A stretch of 64,000 bases of DNA from Parasedimentitalea marina (GTDB taxonomy: Bacteria > Pseudomonadota > Alphaproteobacteria > Rhodobacterales > Rhodobacteraceae). A program made the position numbers and the translations under genes. The notes under the pieces are model-generated. The model did no database searches. It saw only the letters and a list, made by a program, of their open reading frames with translations, and was not told where the DNA came from. The DNA lies in assembly GCF_004006175.1 (NCBI RefSeq), contig NZ_CP033219.1, positions 3,410,001-3,474,000 on the forward strand. Direction: 5' to 3'. This document shows, piece after piece, positions 8,348-17,786 of the stretch (its first letter is position 1; every line of letters begins with the position of its first letter).

Positions 8348-10021
8348 ATGGCAGACGCAGCCATTCATGGTAACGATCATGCTGACGAGCGGGGATTTTT
8401 CACCCGCTGGTTCATGAGCACAAACCATAAAGATATCGGCATTCTTTACCTGGTCGTATCGGCGCTTGTCGGTTTGATCTCTGTCGCTTTCACCGTTTAC
8501 ATGCGGCTGGAGCTGATGGAACCCGGTGTTCAATACATGTGCATGGAAGGCGCACGTATGTTCGCCGACTCGACTTTGGAATGTACCCCGAACGGGCACC
8601 TTTGGAACGTGTTGATCACATATCACGGCGTTCTGATGATGTTCTTCGTGGTCATCCCTGCCCTGTTTGGTGGGTTTGGCAACTACTTCATGCCGCTGCA
8701 AATCGGCGCGCCTGATATGGCCTTTCCACGATTGAACAACCTCAGCTTTTGGCTTTACGTCGCCGGGACATCCTTGGGTGTGGCGTCAATCCTCAGCCCT
8801 GGTGGCAACGACCAGCTTGGCTCGGGTGTGGGTTGGGTTCTTTATCCGCCACTGTCCACCAACGAAGGCGGATTTTCCCTGGATCTGGCGATTTTCGCCG
8901 TTCACGTCTCGGGTGCGTCATCGATCTTGGGTGCGATCAACATGATCACCACCTTCCTGAACATGCGTGCCCCCGGCATGACCCTGTTCAAGGTGCCGCT
9001 GTTCAGCTGGTCTATCTTTATCACCGCTTGGTTGATCCTGCTGTCGCTGCCCGTTCTGGCTGGTGCCATCACCATGCTGCTGATGGACCGCAACTTTGGG
9101 TTCACCTTCTTTGACGCTGCTGGCGGTGGTGATCCGATCCTGTATCAGCACATCCTGTGGTTCTTTGGTCACCCCGAAGTTTACATCGTGATCCTGCCCG
9201 GCTTTGGTATCATCTCACATGTCATCGCCACCTTCTCGCGCAAGCCAGTCTTTGGCTACCTGCCAATGGTCTGGGCGCTTATCGCGATTGGTGTTCTGGG
9301 CTTCGTCGTTTGGGCGCACCACATGTACACTGTCGGTATGTCGCTGAACCAACAGGCCTACTTTATGCTGGCCACCATGGTCATCGCGGTGCCAACAGGT
9401 GTGAAGGTGTTCAGTTGGATCGCAACGATGTGGGGCGGTTCGATCGAATTCAAAGCGCCTATGATGTTCGCCTTTGGCTTCCTGTTCCTGTTCACCGTTG
9501 GTGGTGTAACCGGTGTGGTGCTGTCGCAGGCCGCAGTGGATCGCATGTACCATGACACTTACTATGTCGTCGCACACTTTCACTATGTGATGTCCTTGGG
9601 GGCTGTGTTCGCCATCTTTGCTGGGGTTTACTTTTACTTCGGTAAGATGACCGGCCGTCAGTACTCGGAAAAGTTTGCACACTTGCACTTCTGGATGTTC
9701 TTCATCGGTGCCAACGTGACGTTCTTCCCACAGCACTTCCTGGGTCGCCAGGGCATGCCGCGCCGTTACATCGACTATCCCGAGGCCTTTGCCTACTGGA
9801 ACTACGTCTCGTCGATTGGTGCCTTCGTCTCGTTCGCTTCGTTCCTGCTGTTCTTTGGTATTGTGATCCACGCTCTGATGCGTGGCGCCCGTATCACCCA
9901 GAACAACTACTGGAACGAATACGCCGACACGCTGGAGTGGACCCTGCCGTCACCTCCACCTGAGCACACCTTTGAAATCCTGCCAAAGCAGGAAGACTGG
10001 GACAAAGCGCCAGCGCACTAA
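8348..10021 (+). CDS. ctaD: Cytochrome c oxidase (aa3) subunit I
   Basis: A 557-residue protein. The ATG at 8348 follows a clear AGGAGG site, so the longer open frame from 8297 is not used. It is the haem-copper catalytic subunit of the inner-membrane terminal oxidase, reducing O2 and pumping protons. Seen: [13 protein letters not shown] near the start; the haem a ligand region [27 protein letters not shown] with the CuB His and cross-linked Tyr; WAHHMYTVG; and the haem a/a3 histidines in [11 protein letters not shown]. About 12 membrane segments are visible. As in other roseobacters it stands alone, with no ctaC or ctaE nearby, and ends at a strong terminator. Confidence 0.97.
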   Translation: MADAAIHGNDHADERGFFTRWFMSTNHKDIGILYLVVSALVGLISVAFTVYMRLELMEPGVQYMCMEGARMFADSTLECTPNGHLWNVLITYHGVLMMFFVVIPALFGGFGNYFMPLQIGAPDMAFPRLNNLSFWLYVAGTSLGVASILSPGGNDQLGSGVGWVLYPPLSTNEGGFSLDLAIFAVHVSGASSILGAINMITTFLNMRAPGMTLFKVPLFSWSIFITAWLILLSLPVLAGAITMLLMDRNFGFTFFDAAGGGDPILYQHILWFFGHPEVYIVILPGFGIISHVIATFSRKPVFGYLPMVWALIAIGVLGFVVWAHHMYTVGMSLNQQAYFMLATMVIAVPTGVKVFSWIATMWGGSIEFKAPMMFAFGFLFLFTVGGVTGVVLSQAAVDRMYHDTYYVVAHFHYVMSLGAVFAIFAGVYFYFGKMTGRQYSEKFAHLHFWMFFIGANVTFFPQHFLGRQGMPRRYIDYPEAFAYWNYVSSIGAFVSFASFLLFFGIVIHALMRGARITQNNYWNEYADTLEWTLPSPPPEHTFEILPKQEDWDKAPAH

Positions 10022-10042
10022 AATGCGGTCGCAAAAAATAGA

Positions 10043-10076
10043 AAGGCCTCGGAGCACCTGCTCCGGGGCCTTTTTT
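10043..10076 (+). terminator. Rho-independent terminator after ctaD
   Basis: AAGGCCTCGGAGCA pairs with TGCTCCGGGGCCTT (one G-U) and is followed by a run of six T. Confidence 0.9.
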
Positions 10077-10181
10077 ATGGACACCACTGGGCCCTTTCGT
10101 ACCGGATCTGTCGCGACGTTCTTCTCGTCAACTGCCGTATGGCTGTTAAGCTGATTTGATCCCTCACAAGGAAAACACCCC

Positions 10182-11090
10182 ATGGAAACGCTGCGCACAC
10201 CCGATGATCGGTTTAACGCCCTGCCCGACTACCCGTTTGCGGCCAATCACCTACAGATTGATGATAGCGCGGGCGGACACTTGCGGATGCATTACCTGGA
10301 CGAAGGCCCTGCACCGGCAGATCCGATACTCTGCCTGCATGGTGAGCCGAGCTGGTCGTACCTGTATCGGCATATGATCCCGATATTCGCCCAGGCCGGA
10401 CACCGGGTAATCGCACCGGATTTAATTGGGTTTGGGAAATCCGACAAACCGGCAAAGCGCAGCGATTACACCTATCAGCGTCATGTCGACTGGACATTAC
10501 AGGTGCTTACGCAGCTGGATCTCCGCAATATCACGTTGGTCTGTCAGGACTGGGGCGGGTTGATCGGGCTGCGACTGTGGGCCGCTGAACCTGATAGATT
10601 TTCGCGTGTTGTTGTTGCCAATACCGCCCTGCCCACGGGTGACCACCCACTAGGCGCAGCGTTTGAGAGTTGGCGTAGTTTTAGCCAACAGGTAGATCCC
10701 TTTAACGCCGGCAGGATTGTGCACGGCGGCACCGCTACCAAGCTGAGCCCAGCCGAGGTTGCCGCTTATAACGCCCCTTTTCCTGACGAAAGCTACATGG
10801 CAGGAGCACGCGCATTTCCAATGTTGGTGCCCGACAGTCCGGACAACCCCGCGTCGCGGGCCAATCGCGGCGCATGGACTGTTCTAAAGCGCCAGCAAAC
10901 ACCCTTACTGACCATCTTTGGGGCCGAGGATAAGATCATGGCAGGGGCGGACAGGACGTTTCAATCCCTACCCGGCGCGCAGGGCCAGCCACATGAAATC
11001 CTGCCAGCAGCAGGGCATTTTCTACAAGAGGACGTCGGCCCTGAACTGGCCCGGCTGACATGTGAATTTATCAACCTGACCAATGGGTAA
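10182..11090 (+). CDS. dhmA: Haloalkane dehalogenase (subfamily I type)
   Basis: A 302-residue alpha/beta-hydrolase resembling the DhlA/DhmA haloalkane dehalogenases, which hydrolyse a carbon-halogen bond to alcohol and halide. Seen: oxyanion region HGEPSWSYLYR; nucleophile Asp123 in VCQDWGGLIG followed by Trp124 (halide-stabilising position); acid Asp250 in FGAEDK; and catalytic His279 in AAGHFLQED. The triad is complete. The N-terminal LRTPDDRFNALPDYPF is typical of the DhmA group. Its actual halogenated substrate is unknown, and activity toward non-halogenated esters is unlikely given the Asp nucleophile. Confidence 0.88.
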   Translation: METLRTPDDRFNALPDYPFAANHLQIDDSAGGHLRMHYLDEGPAPADPILCLHGEPSWSYLYRHMIPIFAQAGHRVIAPDLIGFGKSDKPAKRSDYTYQRHVDWTLQVLTQLDLRNITLVCQDWGGLIGLRLWAAEPDRFSRVVVANTALPTGDHPLGAAFESWRSFSQQVDPFNAGRIVHGGTATKLSPAEVAAYNAPFPDESYMAGARAFPMLVPDSPDNPASRANRGAWTVLKRQQTPLLTIFGAEDKIMAGADRTFQSLPGAQGQPHEILPAAGHFLQEDVGPELARLTCEFINLTNG

Positions 11091-11097
11091 GCTCAGA

Positions 11098-12762
11098 TCA
11101 CTCGGGCACACCAGCCGCACGCAACGCGCGGGTCCAGCCCCGCCCGCGTGACGTGATTTCCGCCGGATGATCGCGCAGGTACCGGCTAAGAGTGAAATCC
11201 GGAGATACCTCTAGCAGGTCACGCACCACTTTACGGGCCTCTTCACCACGCCCAGATAGCTCCAGCGCGATCGCCTTGGTGCGTAATGTGGACGGGTAGG
11301 CCCGGTTTGCTTTCAGGGACCGATCCGCCAAGGCCAAGGCCCGGGCAAAGTGGCCCGCAGACAGCTGAGCGGTCGCTGACACCGAGTCAAAATAATAGCG
11401 TTGAGGCCCCAAAGGTGTCAGACGCCGGGCCGCATCGGTAAATTCCACGGCCTCGTCCGGGTCATTCTGAAAGGCCCGCATGGCACCCATCAGCAATAAG
11501 GCCAGTGCCTCGTTCGGGTTATCCTTGAGTGCCAGATCATAAGATGTCTGGGCCAGGTCAAACCGGAACAACAGGTGACTTGAGATCATGCCTTTCAAAG
11601 TATGAGCCAAAGAGAAAGACGGATCGACATTCAACGCGCTTTGCGCCAGATGGGTTGCCAATTGAGTGTCCATTTGGCGGTCGTGCGACAGGCCTTTTTG
11701 CACCCGCATCACATGCCAAAACCCCATCCAGGTCAGCGCCATCGGATGGCCAGGTTCCCGTTGCAACAAGACTCCAAGCAGATCCTGGGCTGCGTTGAAC
11801 TGATCCGGACGCATGTCCTGAATTAAAGTAATCGCTGCCATCAGCAAGGTGTGGCTATCCAAATTTGCCAGCGGCTTGAATTTCACCAGTCGGACAGCTT
11901 CGCCGACGGCAGTTTGGCCAATTTGTTGCGACACGTCCTGCAGGGCTTCGCAATCACCGGCCATCAAGTCTTCCAGCGACCCACGGTATTCACGGGACCA
12001 GAGAACCCGCTCACGACGGGCATCCTGAAAATCAACTTTCAACCGAAATTCCTGGCCCTTTACGTAAACCAATCCTGAAACCAGATAGGTTACACCAGTA
12101 ATCGAAGCTACTTCGCTGGGGCTAACGGATAAAGGATCAAACTGACGCGAGGCCAGATAAGACGTTACCGAGAACGCCTGACAGCGCGAAAGATGCCGGA
12201 CCAGTTCTTCAGACAACATGGACCCCAAAGGCGTGGTGCCACTGGTGGGCGCGCGGTAAACAAAGGGCAGCACGGCGATACGCGGCAACAACTCATCCAG
12301 AACCGCCCGGCTATAGTCCCTGCTGCCGCCGGCTTCCGCACGGCGGCGTGGAATATCAAATGTGCTATCCTCGCGCTCTTGCATCAGCCATTCTCGAAAC
12401 ATGCCCTCATGGGGGAGCTCGAACCCCTCCATGAACTGACCGTTTTCTTGACTGCCAAGTATTTCGACACGGTCCAAATCTAATACGACACGTTCCCGGT
12501 TCGCCGTCAGCAATTGCGAGGCCTCGCGCCCTAAATGGCGTCGCAATGTACTCAGCGCAGTTCTCAGGCTGGCTTTTGCCTGCTCTGGCTGTGCCAAATT
12601 CCACAAAGTGTTTTCCAAAAACGCCCGGGTTCTAATCCCACCGTCGGCTTTTGATAGCAGGGCCAATAACGCCTGATGTTTCGCCCCTAAGGGTATATTT
12701 CTTCCGTCAGAAACATAGACACCAAAGGCACCGAAATGATTGATTTTCAGCAGATCAGTCAT
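11098..12762 (-). CDS. Winged-helix regulator with TolB-N-like and TPR regions
   Basis: About 554 residues. The ATG at 12762 follows GGGGAG; an earlier in-frame codon at 12780 has no such site. Residues 1-95 look like an OmpR/SARP-type winged helix (INHFGAFGVYVSDGRNIPLG, then SLRTALSTLRRHLG). A middle domain (about 165-300: RIAVLPFVYRA, SEELVRHLSRC, YLVSGLVYVKGQEFRLKVDF) resembles the TolB N-terminal/FlgO fold found in CadC- and adenylate-cyclase-like regulators. The C-terminal ~230 residues form TPR-like helices. No transmembrane segment or cyclase domain is seen. It is probably a cytoplasmic regulator; its targets are unknown. Confidence 0.75.
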   Translation of the reverse strand: MTDLLKINHFGAFGVYVSDGRNIPLGAKHQALLALLSKADGGIRTRAFLENTLWNLAQPEQAKASLRTALSTLRRHLGREASQLLTANRERVVLDLDRVEILGSQENGQFMEGFELPHEGMFREWLMQEREDSTFDIPRRRAEAGGSRDYSRAVLDELLPRIAVLPFVYRAPTSGTTPLGSMLSEELVRHLSRCQAFSVTSYLASRQFDPLSVSPSEVASITGVTYLVSGLVYVKGQEFRLKVDFQDARRERVLWSREYRGSLEDLMAGDCEALQDVSQQIGQTAVGEAVRLVKFKPLANLDSHTLLMAAITLIQDMRPDQFNAAQDLLGVLLQREPGHPMALTWMGFWHVMRVQKGLSHDRQMDTQLATHLAQSALNVDPSFSLAHTLKGMISSHLLFRFDLAQTSYDLALKDNPNEALALLLMGAMRAFQNDPDEAVEFTDAARRLTPLGPQRYYFDSVSATAQLSAGHFARALALADRSLKANRAYPSTLRTKAIALELSGRGEEARKVVRDLLEVSPDFTLSRYLRDHPAEITSRGRGWTRALRAAGVPE

Positions 12763-13136
12763 AAAAAACTCCCCAAACATCGGGATACACAGAAACTTTC
12801 AACAAAAAGCAGTACCGCCTATGAGTAAATAAGAAATTCACAAAAAAATCAATACGTATAACGAACTAATTGAGATACTTTACTCTACCGATAGGTGCAT
12901 TTTATCCAAAATTCAATAACTTAAATTTTAGCTTTCAGCACAAAAAACACGTATAAGTTGTTTTTTTGCAACTTTACGATACCATTTTGCGCAGTGTTTA
13001 CTCTGTCTCGGCAACCGGGACCCCACCAATATAGATGAGCAATTAGATCATGCTTCGACAACACACGAGTGAATTGGATTGAACGTGCAAAGGCCGGGCT
13101 TTTAGCTTGGCCTTTGCAGATGCCCGCAACTGTTCG
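12763..13136. other. AT-rich intergenic region
   Basis: A markedly AT-rich stretch (about 12770-12990) with no credible gene, probably holding the promoter of the winged-helix regulator. The right end carries the hairpin listed separately. Confidence 0.5.
13086..13118 (-). terminator. Hairpin after the substrate-binding protein gene
   Basis: TGCAAAGGCC and GGCCTTTGCA form perfect outer arms, with further G-U pairing inside. It lies about 20 nt beyond the minus-strand operon's last stop codon. There is no T-run, so it may be an RNA-stabilising hairpin rather than a classic terminator. Confidence 0.5.
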
Positions 13137-14297
13137 TTATTGACGGCTTAGTTCTCTCCACTTGCCGTTCTCAACAACTGAAATCACGATATCATCCGCG
13201 CCGCGGTGATCATCTGCTGCATAGGTAATCTGAGTGTCCGTGAGCGCGTCAAAATAATTCAGGCTTTCCATTCCTTCCACAAAGGCAGCCTGGGTCAGAT
13301 CCGGACCTGCAAGGTCAAGCGCCCTGACCAGAGTGTCGGCAGCGCTATAGCCAAGCATGGCAAAACCGCTTGCCGGTTTGTCGAACTCAGCCATGTAAGC
13401 GGCCATGAATTTGGCAGGAGCTTCGTCGCTGGCCCGCGCTGCCAGGTCAACCCAGCCAGCCGAGGCATACAGCCCTTCGGTCACACCGCCAGGAACCGCT
13501 GCAACCACGCCAAGGAAACCAGCCGAGGTGTTCATGAATTTAACGTCTGTCCAACCCAGCTTCTTGGCTGTTCCAACCACGGTGATGCCCTGACGTACGC
13601 CCAACGCCAGTGTGACAACGTCACAACCAGCCGCCTTGAGTTTGGTCAGCGAGCCCACAAAATCCAGCTCGTCCGGTTTATGGGTCGTCTCAGCCGCAAA
13701 GCTAAGCCCCAATGTGGCACTGATATCTTTGGTGCTGTCGGAAATCTCTTTGCCGAAATCCGACGGGATGTACATCGAACACACCTCTTTTGCGTCAAAC
13801 TCGGCGGCCAGATAAGAAACCCCCGCTTGCACCTGATCCCAGTAACTGGAGAACCCGGTGAATTTATTGGCGACAGGCTCTTGCAGCATTTGCACGGACG
13901 CTGAAAGCGGGCCGATATTCGGGATTCCCTTGGGGTCCAGCAGCTTGAAGCCGGCGGTATTCATCGGCGTGCCCAGCGATAACAACATGGCAAAGACTTT
14001 GTCGCGGTTCAGCAGTTTGTTATAGCCCTGCATCGCACGCGGGATCTGATAGCCGTTGTCCTCGACCACAAAGCGGATCTGGCGGCCGTGCACGCCACCC
14101 GCTGCGTTCACCTCAGCAAAGCGCAGGTTGGCCCCATTGACGGCCGGCACACCAACCGCGGCAAAAACACCGCTTAGATCATTGACCGAGCCGATAACCA
14201 CCTCGGTGTCACTGACCCCTTGGGTTTCTGCCTGCGCGGCAAAACCAGCCCCGACAGCCAACGCCGCTGCCGTCAGTACGGATGTCACTTTAGTCAT
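13137..14297 (-). CDS. HAAT-family ABC transporter periplasmic substrate-binding protein
   Basis: About 386 residues from the ATG at 14297, 8 nt after GGGAG. The signal peptide (TAAALAVGAGFAAQA) is cleaved near residue 23. The mature protein begins with VSDTEVVIGSVNDLSGVFAAVG, the hallmark of Peripla_BP_6 (LivK-like) proteins. The motifs VNAAGGVHGRQIRFVVEDNG and ALDLAGPDLTQAAFVEGME also fit. It captures ligand for the LivHMGF transporter encoded just upstream. The ligand may be an amino acid or an organic acid; the acyl-CoA ligase gene directly upstream favours a carboxylic acid. Confidence 0.9.
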   Translation of the reverse strand: MTKVTSVLTAAALAVGAGFAAQAETQGVSDTEVVIGSVNDLSGVFAAVGVPAVNGANLRFAEVNAAGGVHGRQIRFVVEDNGYQIPRAMQGYNKLLNRDKVFAMLLSLGTPMNTAGFKLLDPKGIPNIGPLSASVQMLQEPVANKFTGFSSYWDQVQAGVSYLAAEFDAKEVCSMYIPSDFGKEISDSTKDISATLGLSFAAETTHKPDELDFVGSLTKLKAAGCDVVTLALGVRQGITVVGTAKKLGWTDVKFMNTSAGFLGVVAAVPGGVTEGLYASAGWVDLAARASDEAPAKFMAAYMAEFDKPASGFAMLGYSAADTLVRALDLAGPDLTQAAFVEGMESLNYFDALTDTQITYAADDHRGADDIVISVVENGKWRELSRQ

Positions 14298-14343
14298 TCG
14301 AAACACTCCCTATGATATCATCGTTGCGCGAAAAATCCGCATC

Positions 14344-16230
14344 TCAATACATCTCGTCGATCAATGCCCTGTGCTTTTGTTCCACCAGGTTGCGCTTTAA
14401 CTTCATGGTGGCGGTCAACTCGTCGTCCTCGGCTGTTAGCAGCACGTTAATCAAGCGGAATTGCTTGATCTGCTCGACCCTGGCGAATTCACTATTTACC
14501 GTCTCGACCTCCTCGCCAATTAAGGCCAACACCTGTTCGACAGCGCAGAGCGAGGCAAAGTCGCTAAATGGTATCTTATGATCCTGCGCGAATTTTTCCA
14601 CGTTTTCCTGATCGATCATAATGAGACAGCTCAGGTATTTACGCTGATCCCCGATCACCACAGCATCCGCGATGTAGTGGCTGAACTTCAACCGACTTTC
14701 GATTTCAGCCGGAGAGATGTTCTTACCACCTGCAGTGATGATGATATCTTTGATCCGGCCAGTGATAGTCAAATAGCCGTCATCGTCCAACTGTCCAACA
14801 TCCCCGGTACGCAGCCATCCGTCGCTGGTGAAGGTCTCGGCAGTTTTATCAGAATTGCGCCAGTAGCCCTGAAAATTATTCAGCCCATGGGTCTGAATTT
14901 CGCCGTCATCCGCAATCCGTACAATCACACCAGGCACCGGCAACCCAACAGTACCGGGGCGATTGGACGCCAGAGTATTCGCTGCCGTCAGGCCCGCGTT
15001 TTCGGTCATGCCATAGCCCTCCAGCAGTCGCACCCCAATCGACCAGTACCATTTCAACAGCTCCGGCGAGATTGGCGCTGCACCGGTGCCGCCGCGCCGC
15101 AGCTTGTCCAACCCCAGCATCCGTCGCAGATTGCGCAGCACCACAAAATCCCACAACGCGTAGCGCACCGCCACTGCACCGGGAACTGGTTTGTTCTGCA
15201 TCAGATAATCAGCCCGCGCAGCGCCGGCGTGCATCGCCTGCGAGAAGGCCCAGCGCCCCAACGGTGTGGCCTCTTGCGCCAGTACCAGCACCTTGGAGTA
15301 GATCTTTTCCCAAACCCGGGGCACCGCAAAGAACGTCGATGGCGAGACCTCGCGCATATTATCGAACACGGTTTCCGGGCTTTCGGCAAAATTCACTGTG
15401 CTGCGCGCCGCCAGCGGCAGATAGGCGGATACATTGCGTTCCAGAACATGGCACAGCGGCAAAAAGCAAAGCTGTTCGTCCTGCGGTTCTGTTGCCAAGG
15501 CACGGGCGCTGGATTCCATGATGCCAAGGATGTTTTCCTGGCCCAGCATCGCGCCCTTTGGCCTGCCAGTGGTGCCTGACGTATAGATCAGCAGCGCGGT
15601 GTCGCCCGGTTTAGATTTCAGGATCTCATCTTCAAAACCATTCGGATTGGCAGCTTCGTACTGTCGGCCGATCTCATATAGCTCATCCAGGAACATACAT
15701 CCGTCATGATCCAGATCGTGCAGCCCGTCCCGTTCAAGGATCACGACTTTTTCCACTTCGGGCACCTGATCCTGAACTTCCAGGTATTTATCCAGCTGCT
15801 CATCATCTTCGACGATCAGGAACCGGCTGCCGCTGTCGTTCAGCAGATAGGCCAGTTGCGCCGCAGAATCGGTGGTGTAAACCCCAGAGGCAATGCCGCC
15901 GACACCCTGTATTCCCATATCCGCATAAAGCCATTCCTTGCGGTCCTCGCTGAGGATCGACACCACCTCGCCACGTTGCAAACCCAGTGCGCGCAGGCCC
16001 AGACCCAGCCATTTGGCATAGGCCCAATACTCGGCCCAGGAATAGGTTTTCCAGATGCCCATGTCTTTTTCCCGGTGCGCCACGCGCGCGCCCAGTTCAC
16101 TGCAACGCGCCGCAAACAATTTGACGATGGTGTCGCAGCCATCCACCCGCACCGGTCGCAATCCGGGGGTGGCGTTATACGAGACGCCATTCAACCTGAC
16201 CTGAGGATGCTCAACCGTTTGCATGTTCAT
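14344..16230 (-). CDS. AMP-dependent acyl-CoA synthetase (long-chain type)
   Basis: A 628-residue adenylate-forming enzyme that activates a carboxylic acid to its CoA thioester using ATP. The P-loop-like motif LLIYTSGTTGRPKGAM is near residue 215, EGYGMTENAG near 410, the hinge WLRTGDVGQLDDDGYL near 485, and the Lys-region GRIKDIIITAGGKNISPAEIE near 510. The N-terminus and length fit the bacterial FadD15/long-chain group often placed inside Liv-type operons. It lies between livF and the binding-protein gene, all on the same strand. Start choice between 16230 and 16224 is uncertain. Long-chain specificity is a family guess. Confidence 0.88.
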   Translation of the reverse strand: MNMQTVEHPQVRLNGVSYNATPGLRPVRVDGCDTIVKLFAARCSELGARVAHREKDMGIWKTYSWAEYWAYAKWLGLGLRALGLQRGEVVSILSEDRKEWLYADMGIQGVGGIASGVYTTDSAAQLAYLLNDSGSRFLIVEDDEQLDKYLEVQDQVPEVEKVVILERDGLHDLDHDGCMFLDELYEIGRQYEAANPNGFEDEILKSKPGDTALLIYTSGTTGRPKGAMLGQENILGIMESSARALATEPQDEQLCFLPLCHVLERNVSAYLPLAARSTVNFAESPETVFDNMREVSPSTFFAVPRVWEKIYSKVLVLAQEATPLGRWAFSQAMHAGAARADYLMQNKPVPGAVAVRYALWDFVVLRNLRRMLGLDKLRRGGTGAAPISPELLKWYWSIGVRLLEGYGMTENAGLTAANTLASNRPGTVGLPVPGVIVRIADDGEIQTHGLNNFQGYWRNSDKTAETFTSDGWLRTGDVGQLDDDGYLTITGRIKDIIITAGGKNISPAEIESRLKFSHYIADAVVIGDQRKYLSCLIMIDQENVEKFAQDHKIPFSDFASLCAVEQVLALIGEEVETVNSEFARVEQIKQFRLINVLLTAEDDELTATMKLKRNLVEQKHRALIDEMY

Positions 16231-16245
16231 CGCCTCGCCCCCCCC

Positions 16246-17019
16246 TTATCGCCAGGTCTTCTTGCGTTTCCAGCGACGTTCACCCCTTTGCCCAACTTCT
16301 TGGTGGCCCAGATAGAACGCCTTGATATCCTCGCTCTGCATCAACCGGTCTGCATTGCCGTCCATCACAATCCGGCCGATTTCCATCACATAGCCAATGT
16401 CGGCCAGATCCAACGCAATGCGGGCGTTCTGCTCCACCAGCATCATCGTCACCTGTTCGTCCGTGTTCAGCCGCCGCAGGATGGAAAAGATCTCTTGTAC
16501 CAATAGCGGTGACAACCCCAGTGACGGCTCGTCCAGCAGCATAAGTGCGGGACGCAGCATCAGCCCCCGGCCAATCGCCAGCATCTGCTGCTGCCCGCCT
16601 GACAACGTCCCCGCCTCTTGCCTGCGCCGTTCGGCCAGAATGGGGAAGTAATCAAACACCATCTCGCGGTCCCGCTGCACCCCCAGCTTGTCCTTGCGGG
16701 TATAGGCGCCCAGCGACAGGTTCTCGTCCACCGTCAACAGCGGGAACACCTCGCGCCCCTCGGGCACATGTACAATACCATGTTGCACGATTTTATGGGG
16801 CTCTTGTCCCTGGATTTCAGCACCGTTGAACAGCACCTGCCCCTTTTCCGGGTCCATAATGCCCGAAATGGTCTTCAACAGAGTTGATTTACCCGCCCCA
16901 TTGGCCCCCAGCACGGTGACGATCTGACCCTTTTCCACCTTTAACGAAACGCCGCGAATGGCCATGATCGGCCCATAGTAACTTTCAAGGTTCTTGATCT
17001 CGAGAAGTGCGTCGCCCAT
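16246..17019 (-). CDS. livF: HAAT ABC transporter ATP-binding protein LivF
   Basis: About 257 residues. Its ATG shares one base with the livG stop codon (TGATG), so translation is coupled. Walker A is GANGAGKST, the signature is LSGGQQQ and Walker B is LMLLDEPS. The start IKNLESYYGPIMAIRGVSL is characteristic of LivF. The protein ends in a basic tail (GERRWKRKKTWR). One of the two ATPases powering the inner-membrane importer. Confidence 0.93.
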   Translation of the reverse strand: MGDALLEIKNLESYYGPIMAIRGVSLKVEKGQIVTVLGANGAGKSTLLKTISGIMDPEKGQVLFNGAEIQGQEPHKIVQHGIVHVPEGREVFPLLTVDENLSLGAYTRKDKLGVQRDREMVFDYFPILAERRRQEAGTLSGGQQQMLAIGRGLMLRPALMLLDEPSLGLSPLLVQEIFSILRRLNTDEQVTMMLVEQNARIALDLADIGYVMEIGRIVMDGNADRLMQSEDIKAFYLGHQEVGQRGERRWKRKKTWR

Positions 17020-17786
17020 CACACAGCCCCCGCGCCTAAGTAAGCCTCGATCACCGCCGGGCTGGCCTGTACCTGGGCTGGAGTACCCTCAGCCAGTTTG
17101 GCCCCATCCGCCAGCGCCAGCACCCGGTCACAAACAGAGGACACCAGCCCCATATCATGCTCCACCATCAACACGGTGATACCCATCTGTTTGCGGATGT
17201 CATCGATCCACCACCGCATGTCTTGGGTTTCCTCGACCGACAACCCCGAGGCCGGTTCATCCAGCAACAGCAACCGCGGCCCCGAGGCCAGCGCGCGGCC
17301 CAGTTCCACCACCTTGCGCACCCCGTATGGCAGACCGGCAATCATCTTGTTGCGGTAGGGCTGCAGATCCAGAAAATCGATCACCTCTTCCACCGCCGCG
17401 CGATGGGCCATCTCCTCGCGCCGGACACGGGGGGCAAAAAGCAGCTCTTCGACCAGCGAGGTTTTGCGGTGCCGATGTCGACCGACCAGCAGGTTCTGCA
17501 ATACTGTGGCATGATCAAACAGTTCGATATTCTGGAACGTCCGCGCAATCCCCAGGTCCGCCACCTGATCGGCAGCGCGATCCAGCAGGTTTTGCCCCTC
17601 AAACGTAAAGCTGCCCGAAAACGGCTGATAGAACCGCGAGATCAGGTTGAAGACCGTGGATTTACCCGCACCGTTCGGGCCAACGATGGCGTACACTTCG
17701 CCCTCGTTCACCGACAGGCTGAGGTTGTTCACCGCCACCACACCGCCAAATTTCAACGTCGCGTCCTTGATCTCTAGCAGGCTCAT
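17019..17786 (-). CDS. livG: HAAT ABC transporter ATP-binding protein LivG
   Basis: A 255-residue ATPase. It has Walker A GPNGAGKST and the LivG-specific insert after VADLGIARTFQNIELFDHATV. The signature region is unusual, reading AGLPYGVRKVVELGRAL rather than LSGGQ, as is common in LivG. Walker B is LLLLDEPASGL. Its ATG overlaps the livM stop by four bases (ATGA). Confidence 0.93.
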   Translation of the reverse strand: MSLLEIKDATLKFGGVVAVNNLSLSVNEGEVYAIVGPNGAGKSTVFNLISRFYQPFSGSFTFEGQNLLDRAADQVADLGIARTFQNIELFDHATVLQNLLVGRHRHRKTSLVEELLFAPRVRREEMAHRAAVEEVIDFLDLQPYRNKMIAGLPYGVRKVVELGRALASGPRLLLLDEPASGLSVEETQDMRWWIDDIRKQMGITVLMVEHDMGLVSSVCDRVLALADGAKLAEGTPAQVQASPAVIEAYLGAGAV

